Notes under the pieces: generated by a model | Database searches by the model: none | Told to the model about the DNA's origin: nothing | The model's input: only the letters and a program-made list of their open reading frames with translations | Translations under genes and position numbers: made by a program | Shown here: positions 9,481-17,048 of the stretch, one piece after another | How the letters are laid out: each line of letters opens with the position of its first letter | Numbering within the stretch: position 1 is the first letter of the stretch | NCBI RefSeq assembly: GCF_030770395.1 | Contig: NZ_CP132480.1 | Span: 5,222,857-5,286,856 of the forward strand | Reading direction: 5' to 3' | Source of the DNA: Telluria beijingensis | GTDB taxonomy: Bacteria; Pseudomonadota; Gammaproteobacteria; Burkholderiales; Burkholderiaceae_D | Length of the DNA stretch: 64,000 nucleotides

Positions 9481-10176
9481 TCACTGATGGAGGGCTGGCT
9501 CCGCGACACGGTGTGCGGGCGCCACTTCGTGCCGCGGCTGCATGCGGTGCGCTGGGTTAATTTGCATTGGCAGGAATAGCGGCTCGTCACGCTGCGGCCC
9601 CCGGCGTTTCACAAACCCCACCTCGAGTCCGCCGGCGCGCGGGCGCAGTGCTAGGCGCAGCGGCGCCGGCGACGGATCTTGCGCGGCGGCGAGTGGTCGA
9701 AGCATGAAAAAGAGCGTTTCGCCTTCTTGGGCGGCGAGCGTCAAGCGCCGCTGGCTCTCCGGCCGCACCTGGTTCTGCCAGAACAGCAGCGCGCCGCAGC
9801 TCCCGCTGCGCAGAACCTGCTCGGCCGCCCACAACGCATCCGCCGTGCGGTCGGCGCGCAGCCATAGCGCCGACTCGGGCGGGATGCCCATTCCGGCCAG
9901 CGCCAGTGCCTGGGGCGGGTGCGGCGGCTGCAGGAATGCGATCTGACGATCCGCCACCGCCGACAGGGCTGGCGCCAGCAGGCGCAGCTCGCCGACGCCA
10001 GGCTGCTGCGTGTGTAGGTCGGTCATCGATCCCGTTGGCCAGCCGCCGCCGGGCAGCTGATTGTCGAGCGCCGGATGGCCGGTACTCACGCAGCGCGCGA
10101 AGCTGCGCGCCAGCTGCGATGCACGCCACAGGGATGGATGCAGGTGTTCGGGATTGATCTTGGCGGCTGTGAGCAT
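9481..10176 (-). CDS. imuA: ImuA-like SOS mutagenesis accessory protein
   Basis: A 231-aa protein with the ImuA pattern, a RecA-like fold lacking full RecA function: TGHPALDNQLPGGGWPTGS, then GVGELRLLAPALSAV, ALWAAEQVLRSGSCGALLFW, and a C-terminal LRLALRPRAGGLEVGFVKRRG. ImuA normally works with ImuB and DnaE2 in error-prone bypass of DNA damage. Start ATG 10176 begins MLTAAKINPEHLHPSLW as in family members; an in-frame ATG at 10272 would run across the LexA site and is unlikely. No imuB or dnaE2 follows: the gene ends 131 bases from attL. Regulation by SOS is supported by the perfect box upstream. Confidence 0.85.
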   Translation of the reverse strand: MLTAAKINPEHLHPSLWRASQLARSFARCVSTGHPALDNQLPGGGWPTGSMTDLHTQQPGVGELRLLAPALSAVADRQIAFLQPPHPPQALALAGMGIPPESALWLRADRTADALWAAEQVLRSGSCGALLFWQNQVRPESQRRLTLAAQEGETLFFMLRPLAAAQDPSPAPLRLALRPRAGGLEVGFVKRRGPQRDEPLFLPMQINPAHRMQPRHEVAPAHRVAEPALHQ

Positions 10177-10194
10177 AATTGACTCGCTGAAATA

Positions 10195-10210
10195 CTGTAC
10201 GTTTATACAG
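10195..10210 (-). promoter_or_regulatory. LexA (SOS) box upstream of imuA
   Basis: CTGTACGTTTATACAG, a CTGT-N8-ACAG palindrome, lies 19-34 bases before the imuA ATG, the usual place for LexA to block a promoter. It is also upstream of the divergent small gene at 10324 but 114 bases away from it. Confidence 0.88.
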
Positions 10211-10323
10211 TATATCACCAGTATCAGAATCACCACTGTTGTGCCAGCGCTGCACATGGATGCGGCCAGCATAGGTTTCTGCTCAACTGTAATTACTGAG
10301 CGCTATTCTGCGATACTTGCCGC

Positions 10324-10515
10324 ATGGATCAACGAACTGACCGTCTCATGGCCGTGCAGGTCGATCTGGCCGTCAACATCGCTGCCGTTTTCGGCATGGC
10401 GGCCGGCGTGGTTTCGCTGCACGAGTGCGGCACGCCGCTGCCCGTTATCCAGCGGGTGCTGATCCAGGGCGGCCCGCGGCGCGGCTCTACTTCGGCCAAG
10501 CCCGAACAGTCTTAG
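10324..10515 (+). CDS. Small conserved-looking protein next to imuA
   Basis: 63 aa, divergent from imuA. The core VDLAVNIAAVFGMAAGVVSLHECGTPLPVIQRVL followed by a Gly-Pro-Arg-Arg tail resembles short Burkholderiales proteins of unknown function that end in VxxRVL-basic. No clear ribosome site; ATG 10348 is an alternative start. Real coding is suggested by composition and by the gap it fills, not by a motif. Confidence 0.45.
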   Translation: MDQRTDRLMAVQVDLAVNIAAVFGMAAGVVSLHECGTPLPVIQRVLIQGGPRRGSTSAKPEQS

Positions 10516-10728
10516 CGTAGAGCGGAACACACTTCGCTCCGAAAGAACTGTCGGAAATCCTTACACTTCAGCAGCATGTGGCCCGCTGCCTGATGCCAAC
10601 AGGTTGATTTCAATAGAAATTTCAACGTGGCATGTTTGTTGCTTTTTGCGAAGGACACCCACAAAAGTGCATGGCTCAACAGGGCTGCAACGGCAGCCGT
10701 GCAAATCACCTCTAAAACCTAGGATTCC
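10516..10728. other. Intergenic, upstream of PEP-CTERM gene
   Basis: About 210 bases of mixed composition leading to the TAGGA ribosome site of the next gene. Frames through it are short and lack support. It should contain the promoter of the PEP-CTERM gene. Confidence 0.4.
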
Positions 10729-11328
10729 ATGAAATTTGCAAACACCTTTCGCACGCTGATAGCAGCGTTTGCCCTTTCCGCCGCTGCGCATGCTAGTGCA
10801 GCACCAATCTTGTTGGTTGACAGCAAAGGCATTCTCACCGGTGCAAATGGAGTTAATGTCGGTGGAAAGTTATACAACGTAACGTTTACTGACGGCACTT
10901 GCGCAGCATCGTTTAATGGCTGCATAAAGTCAGCTTTTCCCTTTAGTACTAGCGTTGAGGCTGTCAGTGCCGCTCGGGCGCTTCTCGACCAAGTTTTCAT
11001 CGACACTCCGGCTGGACTATTCAATTCTAAACCCCAGCTAACATACGGCTGTACAAACATGGTTTCCTGCTTGACATATATTCCCGTTACGTTGGCGACC
11101 GATCCGAAGTTTTTTACAAGTGCCATTCTTACAAATACTGGTGGAAATGACCTTATCTCCCTAGGCGGACTTGCCATGGTATCGGACGATTTTGGCCGGG
11201 TTGCAACTCGGAATTTCGCTGTTTTTAAATTTGCTCCCGAGGCTGTAGATGTACCAGAGCCTACCTCCATCGCTCTATTGAGTATTGCGATTGCTGGGCT
11301 GGCACTGTCACGCCGCAGGAAGAATTGA
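10729..11328 (+). CDS. PEP-CTERM sorting-signal protein
   Basis: 199 aa with an N-terminal signal peptide (LIAAFALSAAAHASA) and a textbook C-terminal exosortase signal: VPEPTSIALL, a hydrophobic helix, then SRRRKN. The host exosortase (EpsH/XrtA type) would cut at PEP and attach or release the protein in the envelope or exopolysaccharide. The mature part has no recognised domain and has four Cys. A TAGGA site precedes ATG 10729. Base composition is clearly more AT-rich than the phage genes, a sign of cargo. An exosortase substrate inside a prophage is unusual. Confidence 0.85.
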   Translation: MKFANTFRTLIAAFALSAAAHASAAPILLVDSKGILTGANGVNVGGKLYNVTFTDGTCAASFNGCIKSAFPFSTSVEAVSAARALLDQVFIDTPAGLFNSKPQLTYGCTNMVSCLTYIPVTLATDPKFFTSAILTNTGGNDLISLGGLAMVSDDFGRVATRNFAVFKFAPEAVDVPEPTSIALLSIAIAGLALSRRRKN

Positions 11329-11342
11329 TTAGCTGCCCATTT

Positions 11343-11639
11343 CTAGCCCGGCCAAGCCTGTACGGTTTTAACGTGCCGCGCTGCGCACTCGGCGTATTGC
11401 TGTAGCAGCCCGATTGCCCAGGCCTGCCAAGCGTCGAAGTCGTCGGCGGCCGGCCGCTCGATCTGCGGGCACGGCGCCGCCAGCGCGCTATCGAGCGACG
11501 GCAATTCTATTCCTAGAGGTGATCGTGTAAGCTGAGCTGTAAAGTTCGCCTTCAGCCAACAGCGCTCCTTTGAGAAAGCCCAAACGGGCTCAGAACCAAA
11601 TGTTTGCAAAATGATTATGCTAGTGACATCAATAGTCAT
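11343..11639 (-). pseudogene. Second o-spanin (Rz1-like) C-terminal remnant
   Basis: The last 55 residues (PSLDSALAAPCPQIERPAADDFDAW, then LLQQYAECAARHVKTV) match the usual tail of Rz1 o-spanins, which end with a helix containing YAECAxRH. The upstream part of the frame has no signal peptide or lipobox and lies antisense to the plus-strand gene at 11611, so it looks unrelated. The likely history is an o-spanin whose front was lost when the 11611 gene arrived. It follows a complete Rz/Rz1 pair, so it is dispensable. Confidence 0.45.
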
Positions 11640-11982
11640 GCTTTCCGCTGTGGCAGCAGGGTCCGTGCTAGGTTACATACTCGGGTTTTCGATTGCTTCA
11701 CACAACGATATTGTCTCCGGGGTTCAGCCTAGAACGAGTAACAAAGTCATCCTATTTCTTGCCCGCCCTGCCGGCTCAAATTTTGCAGAAAAAGTATTGC
11801 GTGTGCTGGTCGTAATTCTCTGGTTGCCAATATTCTTTGGCATATGTTCCATCCCAGCGATAGTAGGAGAGGCACTCGAGGTAGATGATGATCTAACTAT
11901 CAAAGCAACGTACGGCGTCTTTGTTATCGTACTGTTAATCGCTCAGAGGCTCGGGGCAAGGGCGTGGAAGGGACTGGTCTAA
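11611..11982 (+). CDS. Small membrane protein, cargo gene
   Basis: 123 aa with three or four hydrophobic helices: MLSAVAAGSVLGYILGF at the N-terminus, VLRVLVVILWLPIFFG in the middle and YGVFVIVLLIAQRL near the end. It is AT-rich and on the opposite strand to the late operon, the usual place for lysogenic-conversion genes. Small prophage membrane proteins of this layout are often superinfection exclusion factors, but no family was recognised. Start codon (11611, 11617 or 11638) is uncertain. Confidence 0.55.
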   Translation: MIMLVTSIVMLSAVAAGSVLGYILGFSIASHNDIVSGVQPRTSNKVILFLARPAGSNFAEKVLRVLVVILWLPIFFGICSIPAIVGEALEVDDDLTIKATYGVFVIVLLIAQRLGARAWKGLV

Positions 11983-11998
11983 TCATCGCCGCGACCGA

Positions 11999-12466
11999 TT
12001 ACTCCGGCCAAGCCTGCTCGAGCATTAACGCGTCATTGGCGTGTCGGTCAGCCTTTTCTGCCAGCTCTCGATATTCGCTCTGGCAGTTTTGGAGTACGGC
12101 TGCAAGGGTTGTGGTTGAGTGACGGAGGGCTTCGACGGAAGCGTCGGGCACGCCGCGGCCAATGGCGGCAAGGGTGTCGCGCAGGCCGAAAGAAGCGTCG
12201 GCAGAGCCAGCAGCCAGGCTGCGGATAATTTGGTCACGTGAGTTCGCATTTTCGAGGGCCTGATTTCGTTGGGTGGTCCAGTCCTGCTCGCGCAGGCGAG
12301 CGAGATCCTTAGCGGCCGCCAGCTGGGCGTCGCGCGCCGCGATGTCGGCGCGGTGCGCGGCGTCGAGCCGCCAGCCGTTGGCGGCCCAGCCTCCGGCACC
12401 GGCAAACGCCATGGCAAGCAGCGCGGCGACGCCGGCGGCCAGCGCGCGGTATGCCGCCGGGATCAT
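11999..12466 (-). CDS. Rz: Rz-like i-spanin
   Basis: 155 aa with an N-terminal membrane anchor (GVAALLAMAFAGAGGWAA) and a periplasmic helical region (AARDAQLAAAKDLARLREQDW, then coiled coil). The i-spanin joins the o-spanin to bridge inner and outer membranes in the last step of lysis. It overlaps the endolysin stop by 4 bases and contains the whole of Rz1 in another frame. Confidence 0.85.
   Translation of the reverse strand: MIPAAYRALAAGVAALLAMAFAGAGGWAANGWRLDAAHRADIAARDAQLAAAKDLARLREQDWTTQRNQALENANSRDQIIRSLAAGSADASFGLRDTLAAIGRGVPDASVEALRHSTTTLAAVLQNCQSEYRELAEKADRHANDALMLEQAWPE
12025..12249 (-). CDS. Rz1: Rz1-like o-spanin lipoprotein embedded in Rz
   Basis: 74 aa from ATG 12249, wholly within Rz in a different reading frame. 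It has a lipoprotein signal (WLLALPTLLSAC, Cys about 21), a Pro-rich stretch (TPLPPLAAACPTLPSKP) and a short C-terminal helix. The nested Rz/Rz1 arrangement is classical for lambdoid phages and strengthens both calls. Confidence 0.85.
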   Translation of the reverse strand: MRTHVTKLSAAWLLALPTLLSACATPLPPLAAACPTLPSKPSVTQPQPLQPYSKTARANIESWQKRLTDTPMTR

Positions 12467-13128
12467 GGAATCGCCCTCATGGCCTGATCGGTCAGCGCGC
12501 GCCGCTCGATGTAGCCGATGGCGTCGCCGATGCGCGCGGTCTTGCGGCCGATATTGATGCAGTCGGACACGCCGTCGACGTCATCGATGTCAGCGAAGCG
12601 GTTCAGGTCGTTGACGTGCCAGAACCAGCCGGCGCCCAGGGCGGCGCCCATGTCGGTCGAGAGCCAAGCGCCGATGCTGTCGCGCGACAGGCCGAAGTAG
12701 TCGGCGACGGCGTTGTGGTTCTCGGTGCCGGTGATCTGCATCCAGCCGGCGCCGCGCGTGCGCCACCCGTCGCCGCTCTCCGGGCCGCGGTTGCCCATGC
12801 GGTTGGCGTAAGCGATGTTGGCGATCGCCACCTGGTCAGCCGCGTGCGCCGTCGTGCGGCCGTAGCGCTCGGCCTGCGCCGGCGTGAAACGCGTCACGGC
12901 CCGGGTGTTGAATGTCGCCAGGATGGCGGCCGGCGTGTAGTTCAGGTTCTCGCGCTTGCGCACGAACCCGCCGCTCTCGTGCGCCACTTGGGCGAGGAAG
13001 TGCGCCAGGCGCCGGCGGGTCGTGATCCCGAAGCGCTCGAGCGCAGGGTCCAGAGCGGTGGCGACGATGGCCGCATTGGAACCGCATTGCGGCGCCACCC
13101 GACGGATCGTTTCGACGGCGACGATCAT
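12463..13128 (-). CDS. GH19-type endolysin
   Basis: 221 aa, glycoside hydrolase family 19 (chitinase-like) lysozyme that cuts the peptidoglycan glycan chain. Visible marks are FLAQVAHESGGF with the likely catalytic Glu51, YGRTTAHAADQVAIANIAYANRMGN, the GDGWRTRGAGWMQITG substrate loop and the WFW block. There is no signal peptide, so release needs the holin. It overlaps the holin stop and the Rz start by 4 bases each. Confidence 0.92.
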   Translation of the reverse strand: MIVAVETIRRVAPQCGSNAAIVATALDPALERFGITTRRRLAHFLAQVAHESGGFVRKRENLNYTPAAILATFNTRAVTRFTPAQAERYGRTTAHAADQVAIANIAYANRMGNRGPESGDGWRTRGAGWMQITGTENHNAVADYFGLSRDSIGAWLSTDMGAALGAGWFWHVNDLNRFADIDDVDGVSDCINIGRKTARIGDAIGYIERRALTDQAMRAIP

Positions 13129-13505
13129 GGCTGCCCCCGCACGTCACGCACCACGTCGGCGAGCGTCGCGGTGCGCTTCGCCTCGACGTAGTTGAACAGC
13201 CAGCGCACGATGGCCCAGCCCGGCAGGCCACAGGCGAACACCAGGCCCAGCATCGCCACCAGGCCGAACGGCGAATGCGCCCAGGCCTGCAGGTCGTAGT
13301 GCTGGATCACGGCCGCGCCGCCGCCGATCGAGAACATGATGGTCGAGATCAGGCCTACCGCCCACTCGCGCGGGCTGCGCGGCGTCATCGCGCACATCAC
13401 GACCACCGACGCCAGGCCGGCGCCGATCGCGCCGATGCCGGCCAGGCCGCCCAGTAGCTTCCATCCTGCTGCGCCGGCGGCGGCGCCGGAAATTGGTTCA
13501 CTCAT
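13125..13505 (-). CDS. Holin (three hydrophobic segments)
   Basis: 126 aa with hydrophobic stretches near residues 13-40 (LLGGLAGIGAIGAGLASVVVMCA), 52-68 and 85-105 (LVAMLGLVFACGLPGWAIV). Size, topology and place directly before the endolysin indicate a holin that times lysis by opening the inner membrane. ATG 13505 has GAAGG upstream; the ATG at 13520 does not. Confidence 0.8.
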   Translation of the reverse strand: MSEPISGAAAGAAGWKLLGGLAGIGAIGAGLASVVVMCAMTPRSPREWAVGLISTIMFSIGGGAAVIQHYDLQAWAHSPFGLVAMLGLVFACGLPGWAIVRWLFNYVEAKRTATLADVVRDVRGQP

Positions 13506-13516
13506 TTGGGATGCCT

Positions 13517-13984
13517 TCATGGTTTTGCTGCATCAGGAAAAACAAAACCCGCCGAAGCGGGTTTCAGGAGGGTGAGCGCGCTGGCCAGCGTGCCGGGAGA
13601 GTACCGCCAGGGGTCCGGGATGCCGAGCGCGGCGGCCACGGCCTCCGAGCAGAACCAACGGCGCTGGCTATGCGGGATCGGCGACAGCACGAACTGCAGG
13701 TTGCCCAGCAGGTCGTACGGCGCGCCGCGGTGCGCCTTGAACCAGGACTCGGCGCCCTGCTCCAGTTCGGGCGGCAGGTCGATCAGCACCCAGTTCTCGG
13801 TGTCGACGTCGATCAGCTTGTTGCGCACGCCGCCGTCAGCGAACGACGCCGACCAGGCGCGGCCGGTCGACAGCACCAGCTCGACGTGCGAGAACTCGCT
13901 GCGAGTCCACCAGCGCACCAGGCGGTTGTAGATGCCGGCCAGGCCGGGACGGGTGCCGCGGTAGAAAGCTGCTTTCAGGGCCAT
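13517..13984 (-). CDS. Permuted papain-like (YiiX/YaeF, NlpC/P60-superfamily) hydrolase
   Basis: 155 aa. The two conserved blocks are FSHVELVL (His and Glu) and RWFCSEAVAAALGI (Cys nucleophile), in the circularly permuted order of YaeF/YiiX proteins. In phages at this place, between tail fibre and holin, such proteins are thought to be cell-wall hydrolases or tail assembly factors. The 3' end of the gene contains a terminator hairpin. Confidence 0.72.
   Translation of the reverse strand: MALKAAFYRGTRPGLAGIYNRLVRWWTRSEFSHVELVLSTGRAWSASFADGGVRNKLIDVDTENWVLIDLPPELEQGAESWFKAHRGAPYDLLGNLQFVLSPIPHSQRRWFCSEAVAAALGIPDPWRYSPGTLASALTLLKPASAGFVFPDAAKP
13534..13564 (-). terminator. Intrinsic terminator inside 3' end of hydrolase gene, before holin
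   Basis: Arms AAACCCGC and GCGGGTTT around a 4-base CGAA/TTCG loop, followed on the minus strand by TTGTTTTT. It lies within coding sequence and 30 bases before the holin start, so lysis genes would need read-through, antitermination or their own promoter. Confidence 0.75.
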
Positions 13985-14005
13985 CAGTATTCCTTTCGGT
14001 GGTGG

Positions 14006-14398
14006 TCAGCCGTAGTAGCGCTCGTGCGGCTGGATCTCGTCGTCGAGGATCGCCAGCGCGCGGCCGGGCGCGTCGAGCAGGCCCATGGCCTCGAAGGCCT
14101 GCACGTCCTCGCGCGTATCGATGCGGTCGACATCCACATAGGTGGCGGCGGCCAGGTCAGCCTGGCCGACGCGCACCACTGCGGCGCGCTCGCGCAGCGC
14201 CTGGCCTGCAGCCGGGTCGTCCAGCGCTGCCAGCTCGACGCGCACCTTCTCGGTCTTCGTGAACCGGTTACGGAACGCGAGCACAGTCATGTGGCGCGGC
14301 GCTAGCGGCTGCGGTTCATTGGCGCGCGCCTCTGCTTCGGCGATTTCTTCGGGGGTGGCGTCGCGGTCGACGCCGTTGTCGTGGATGATCATCGTCAT
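14006..14398 (-). CDS. Phage tail-fibre-region protein of unknown function
   Basis: 130 aa, soluble, acidic, with the block MTVLAFRNRFTKTEKVRVELAA that recurs in phage proteins coded next to tail fibres. Its ATG overlaps the stop of the tail fibre gene by 4 bases, so it is translated with it. A chaperone or accessory tail part is possible; not shown. Confidence 0.7.
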   Translation of the reverse strand: MTMIIHDNGVDRDATPEEIAEAEARANEPQPLAPRHMTVLAFRNRFTKTEKVRVELAALDDPAAGQALRERAAVVRVGQADLAAATYVDVDRIDTREDVQAFEAMGLLDAPGRALAILDDEIQPHERYYG

Positions 14399-15417
14399 AC
14401 CTTTCTGTATCCGTAAATATCGATTTGCCCGCTGATGAACGTTGCACCGCTACCAGCTCCAAACAACCTAAAGCCGCTGATGGCAGATGTGTTGTCGAAG
14501 TAGCCCTCGGCGATCTCGGCGTAGTTGTTGCCGAATCCATTTGTGCCATTTGCGCCAACGTTCGTACGGGTTGAATTGCGCGCGCCACGAACATTGATTG
14601 TCATGTTGACTCCGCTGCCGGAGGCGTTGTCTGCGACCGTGAACTGCGAGGAACGACTAACCGTTCCACCGCCATCCGGCCCCAGCGGCGCGTAAGAACT
14701 AGCCCCTGCATTCACAGTCCCGCCGATAGCCAGCCTCATTGCCAGGCCATTGTTATCCGACAGCCTGAGTGCTGTTAGCTCGATTTGGTACCGGTAGTAG
14801 TCGTCACTGAACAGGTTCAGGTAGTCGATGTTGAGCGTTCCATTGCTGACCGCGCCGCCGCCAATTCGCACGATTGGCGACAGGTCCACCGCACGGTCAC
14901 CAGTGCGGTCCAGGAACACCTGAAGGGCATCACCATTGCCAAACGGCGTCGCCGAGCTGCTCGCCCGGAACGCGACGGCCAGCGCGCGGTAGCCGCTGCC
15001 AGCCACCACATCGCTGATGTCGAACAGCATCCAGCGAGTGGGATCAGCTGCTTTTACGAGCCGGATCGAGCCCTTGAGCAGGCTGAGGTTCGCCCCGATC
15101 GACACCAATAGATTGTCGATATTGCCGCCGCCCACTGTGACAGGATCGATATAGATCGCGCCGGCGCTGCTCTGGCCGGCCGCGTTGAACCGGAGCTTTC
15201 CCGGCCCTGGGTCGCCGGCCGTCGTCGCCGTGTCGAATCCGTACATGAAGGAGTAGGCGCCGCCGGCGGCGTAGGCACTCATGTTGGCCGCCAGGGCATT
15301 CTCCTGCTGGGCGCGCAGCGGCAGGTTGTCGATCATCGACGCCATGTTCGTGTCGAACGTCTGCTGGTCCTGCAGCTGGTTTGGCAGCTGGCTTGGATCG
15401 GTAAGGGCCGTGATCAT
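14395..15417 (-). CDS. Tail fibre / receptor-binding protein
   Basis: 340 aa, rich in Gly, Ser, Asn and Thr with predicted beta structure and no enzymatic motif. The N-terminal helix (LPLRAQQENALAANMSAYAAGG) looks like an attachment region and the C-terminal part (GANGTNGFGNNYAEIAEGYFDN) like a receptor-binding tip. It lies at the end of the tail cluster, overlapping the upstream tail gene by 4 bases. Confidence 0.65.
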   Translation of the reverse strand: MITALTDPSQLPNQLQDQQTFDTNMASMIDNLPLRAQQENALAANMSAYAAGGAYSFMYGFDTATTAGDPGPGKLRFNAAGQSSAGAIYIDPVTVGGGNIDNLLVSIGANLSLLKGSIRLVKAADPTRWMLFDISDVVAGSGYRALAVAFRASSSATPFGNGDALQVFLDRTGDRAVDLSPIVRIGGGAVSNGTLNIDYLNLFSDDYYRYQIELTALRLSDNNGLAMRLAIGGTVNAGASSYAPLGPDGGGTVSRSSQFTVADNASGSGVNMTINVRGARNSTRTNVGANGTNGFGNNYAEIAEGYFDNTSAISGFRLFGAGSGATFISGQIDIYGYRKV

Positions 15418-17048
15418 CGGTTAAGCACTCCTTCAATTTGCAATGACATAGTCGAGCGGCGGAAATTGCCGATCACCTTTCGAAGACTGCTGAACTTGCC
15501 GACCAGCATGGTGTCGCCTCGCGTGGTCGACGCGAGATAGACCAGCGTTTTCTGGCGACGGCCGCTGAGGTAATCCTCCAGCTCTTCGACGCGGTCGGTC
15601 TCGACCATCACATCCACGCTCATGCGCTTCGAAAACCCGCGCTCGGTGGTTTCGCTCGACCCGTCGGCGAAAAACGTCGTCGACGAGTAATCCTTCAGTT
15701 CGGTGCCCAGCCCGATCAGCGACCGGCCGGACTCGACCACGGCGCCCTGCAGGCACATGCCGCACTTGGCCACGCTGCCCGGCTTGCGGATCGTGATCGT
15801 GACCAGCGCGTTGGCGAACACTGGCAGCGCGAGCGTGAGGAACCACGTCCGCATGCGCAGGCGGTTGAAGCACCAGCCGAAGAAGCTCGAGCCGGACCGG
15901 GGCAGCACCAGGTTGCGCTTCTCGCTGTAGACCAGGCCGCGCGTCGGGTGCGTCATCGACACCAGCACCTCGCTGGCATCCAGCGCGCCAGCGAACAGGC
16001 CTTGGGTGATCGCCCGGGCCGACACCACCGCGATGATCTCCTCCGGGTTGCTGGTCACCGTGCTGTTTCGGTCGTCGAACATTGCCCAGCGGTTGATCGC
16101 GGTTCGCTTGTTCCACCATGCACCATCGCTGAGCGGTTTGCCGACATTCCCCGCCTGCATCGACCAGTAGACGATCTTTGTCGCCGGGTCGTAGACAGCC
16201 GCGTCCTTCGCGTAGGTCGTGGCCGCGCTGTACGGCGGCTCGACCATCGGCACGTTCGAATAGATCAGGCCGGCCGTGTTACTGATCACGTCGGCCGCGC
16301 GGGTAACCGCCGACAGGCTGGTTTTGATCAGGCTGGTAATTTTGTTGCGCTCCACCCGCGGAAGTCCGAAGCGTACAGTGAGATTCATCGGCACGCCGGC
16401 GTCGACGAAGATCGAGATGTAGGCGCGCGCATATGCTGTTTCGGCGTTGAAGATCTCGTGCTGGGCTTCGAATTGCTGCTCTCTCAAAGGCCGATTCGTA
16501 GGACTGTCCAACTGATAAGATCTGCCTGCGAAATAGGTTCGATCCGAGCGCAGCTCGTCGAACACCAGGTTGAAGCGCGACGCCCCGTCAATACGGCCTT
16601 CCGCGATCTTCATAAAAAGCGCGGCCGCCAGCTTATCGCCCAGCACGGCGGCCGGCGCTCCGAGCGGAATCTCGAAGATCACCCGCGCACTCGACGCGAG
16701 ATTGGACGTCCCTACAAACTGGATATCCATGTACTCGATACCGTCCTCCACCCCAGCACCCACCGGAATAAAATTCATCCCGGCCGCGCCAGAGTTATTT
16801 ACTGACGCGCTCCAGTTGGTCGGCATCACGCCGGGGGCAGCCCCCTGCATGGTGTTGTTCCGGATGAAGTTCGTGGACTCCCCTTCGATCAACGCATATG
16901 GCGCCGCGCTCAGATCGGCCGGATCGTAGGTGACTGCCAAGGTATTCGGTGGCACCTCCACCAGCGTGCCAGTTCGGTCGAATACCCATTTGGGGGACGG
17001 GCGCGTGCACGCCGCGTCCCCCAATGCTACTGGATCAACGATGATCAC
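15414..17048 (-). CDS. Large minor tail protein
   Basis: 544 aa, no signal peptide. The first 60 residues (KWVFDRTGTLVEVPPNTLAVTYDPAD) and FVFDELRS/AYISIFV regions resemble the beta-rich head of phage proteins that display carbohydrate-binding modules. A later section (ALVTITIRKPGSVAKCGMCLQG, DGSSETTERGFSKRMSVDV) resembles central tail hub proteins. It follows the tape measure in the order typical of siphovirus distal tail and tip genes, with a 4-base overlap. Confidence 0.68.
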   Translation of the reverse strand: MIIVDPVALGDAACTRPSPKWVFDRTGTLVEVPPNTLAVTYDPADLSAAPYALIEGESTNFIRNNTMQGAAPGVMPTNWSASVNNSGAAGMNFIPVGAGVEDGIEYMDIQFVGTSNLASSARVIFEIPLGAPAAVLGDKLAAALFMKIAEGRIDGASRFNLVFDELRSDRTYFAGRSYQLDSPTNRPLREQQFEAQHEIFNAETAYARAYISIFVDAGVPMNLTVRFGLPRVERNKITSLIKTSLSAVTRAADVISNTAGLIYSNVPMVEPPYSAATTYAKDAAVYDPATKIVYWSMQAGNVGKPLSDGAWWNKRTAINRWAMFDDRNSTVTSNPEEIIAVVSARAITQGLFAGALDASEVLVSMTHPTRGLVYSEKRNLVLPRSGSSFFGWCFNRLRMRTWFLTLALPVFANALVTITIRKPGSVAKCGMCLQGAVVESGRSLIGLGTELKDYSSTTFFADGSSETTERGFSKRMSVDVMVETDRVEELEDYLSGRRQKTLVYLASTTRGDTMLVGKFSSLRKVIGNFRRSTMSLQIEGVLNR

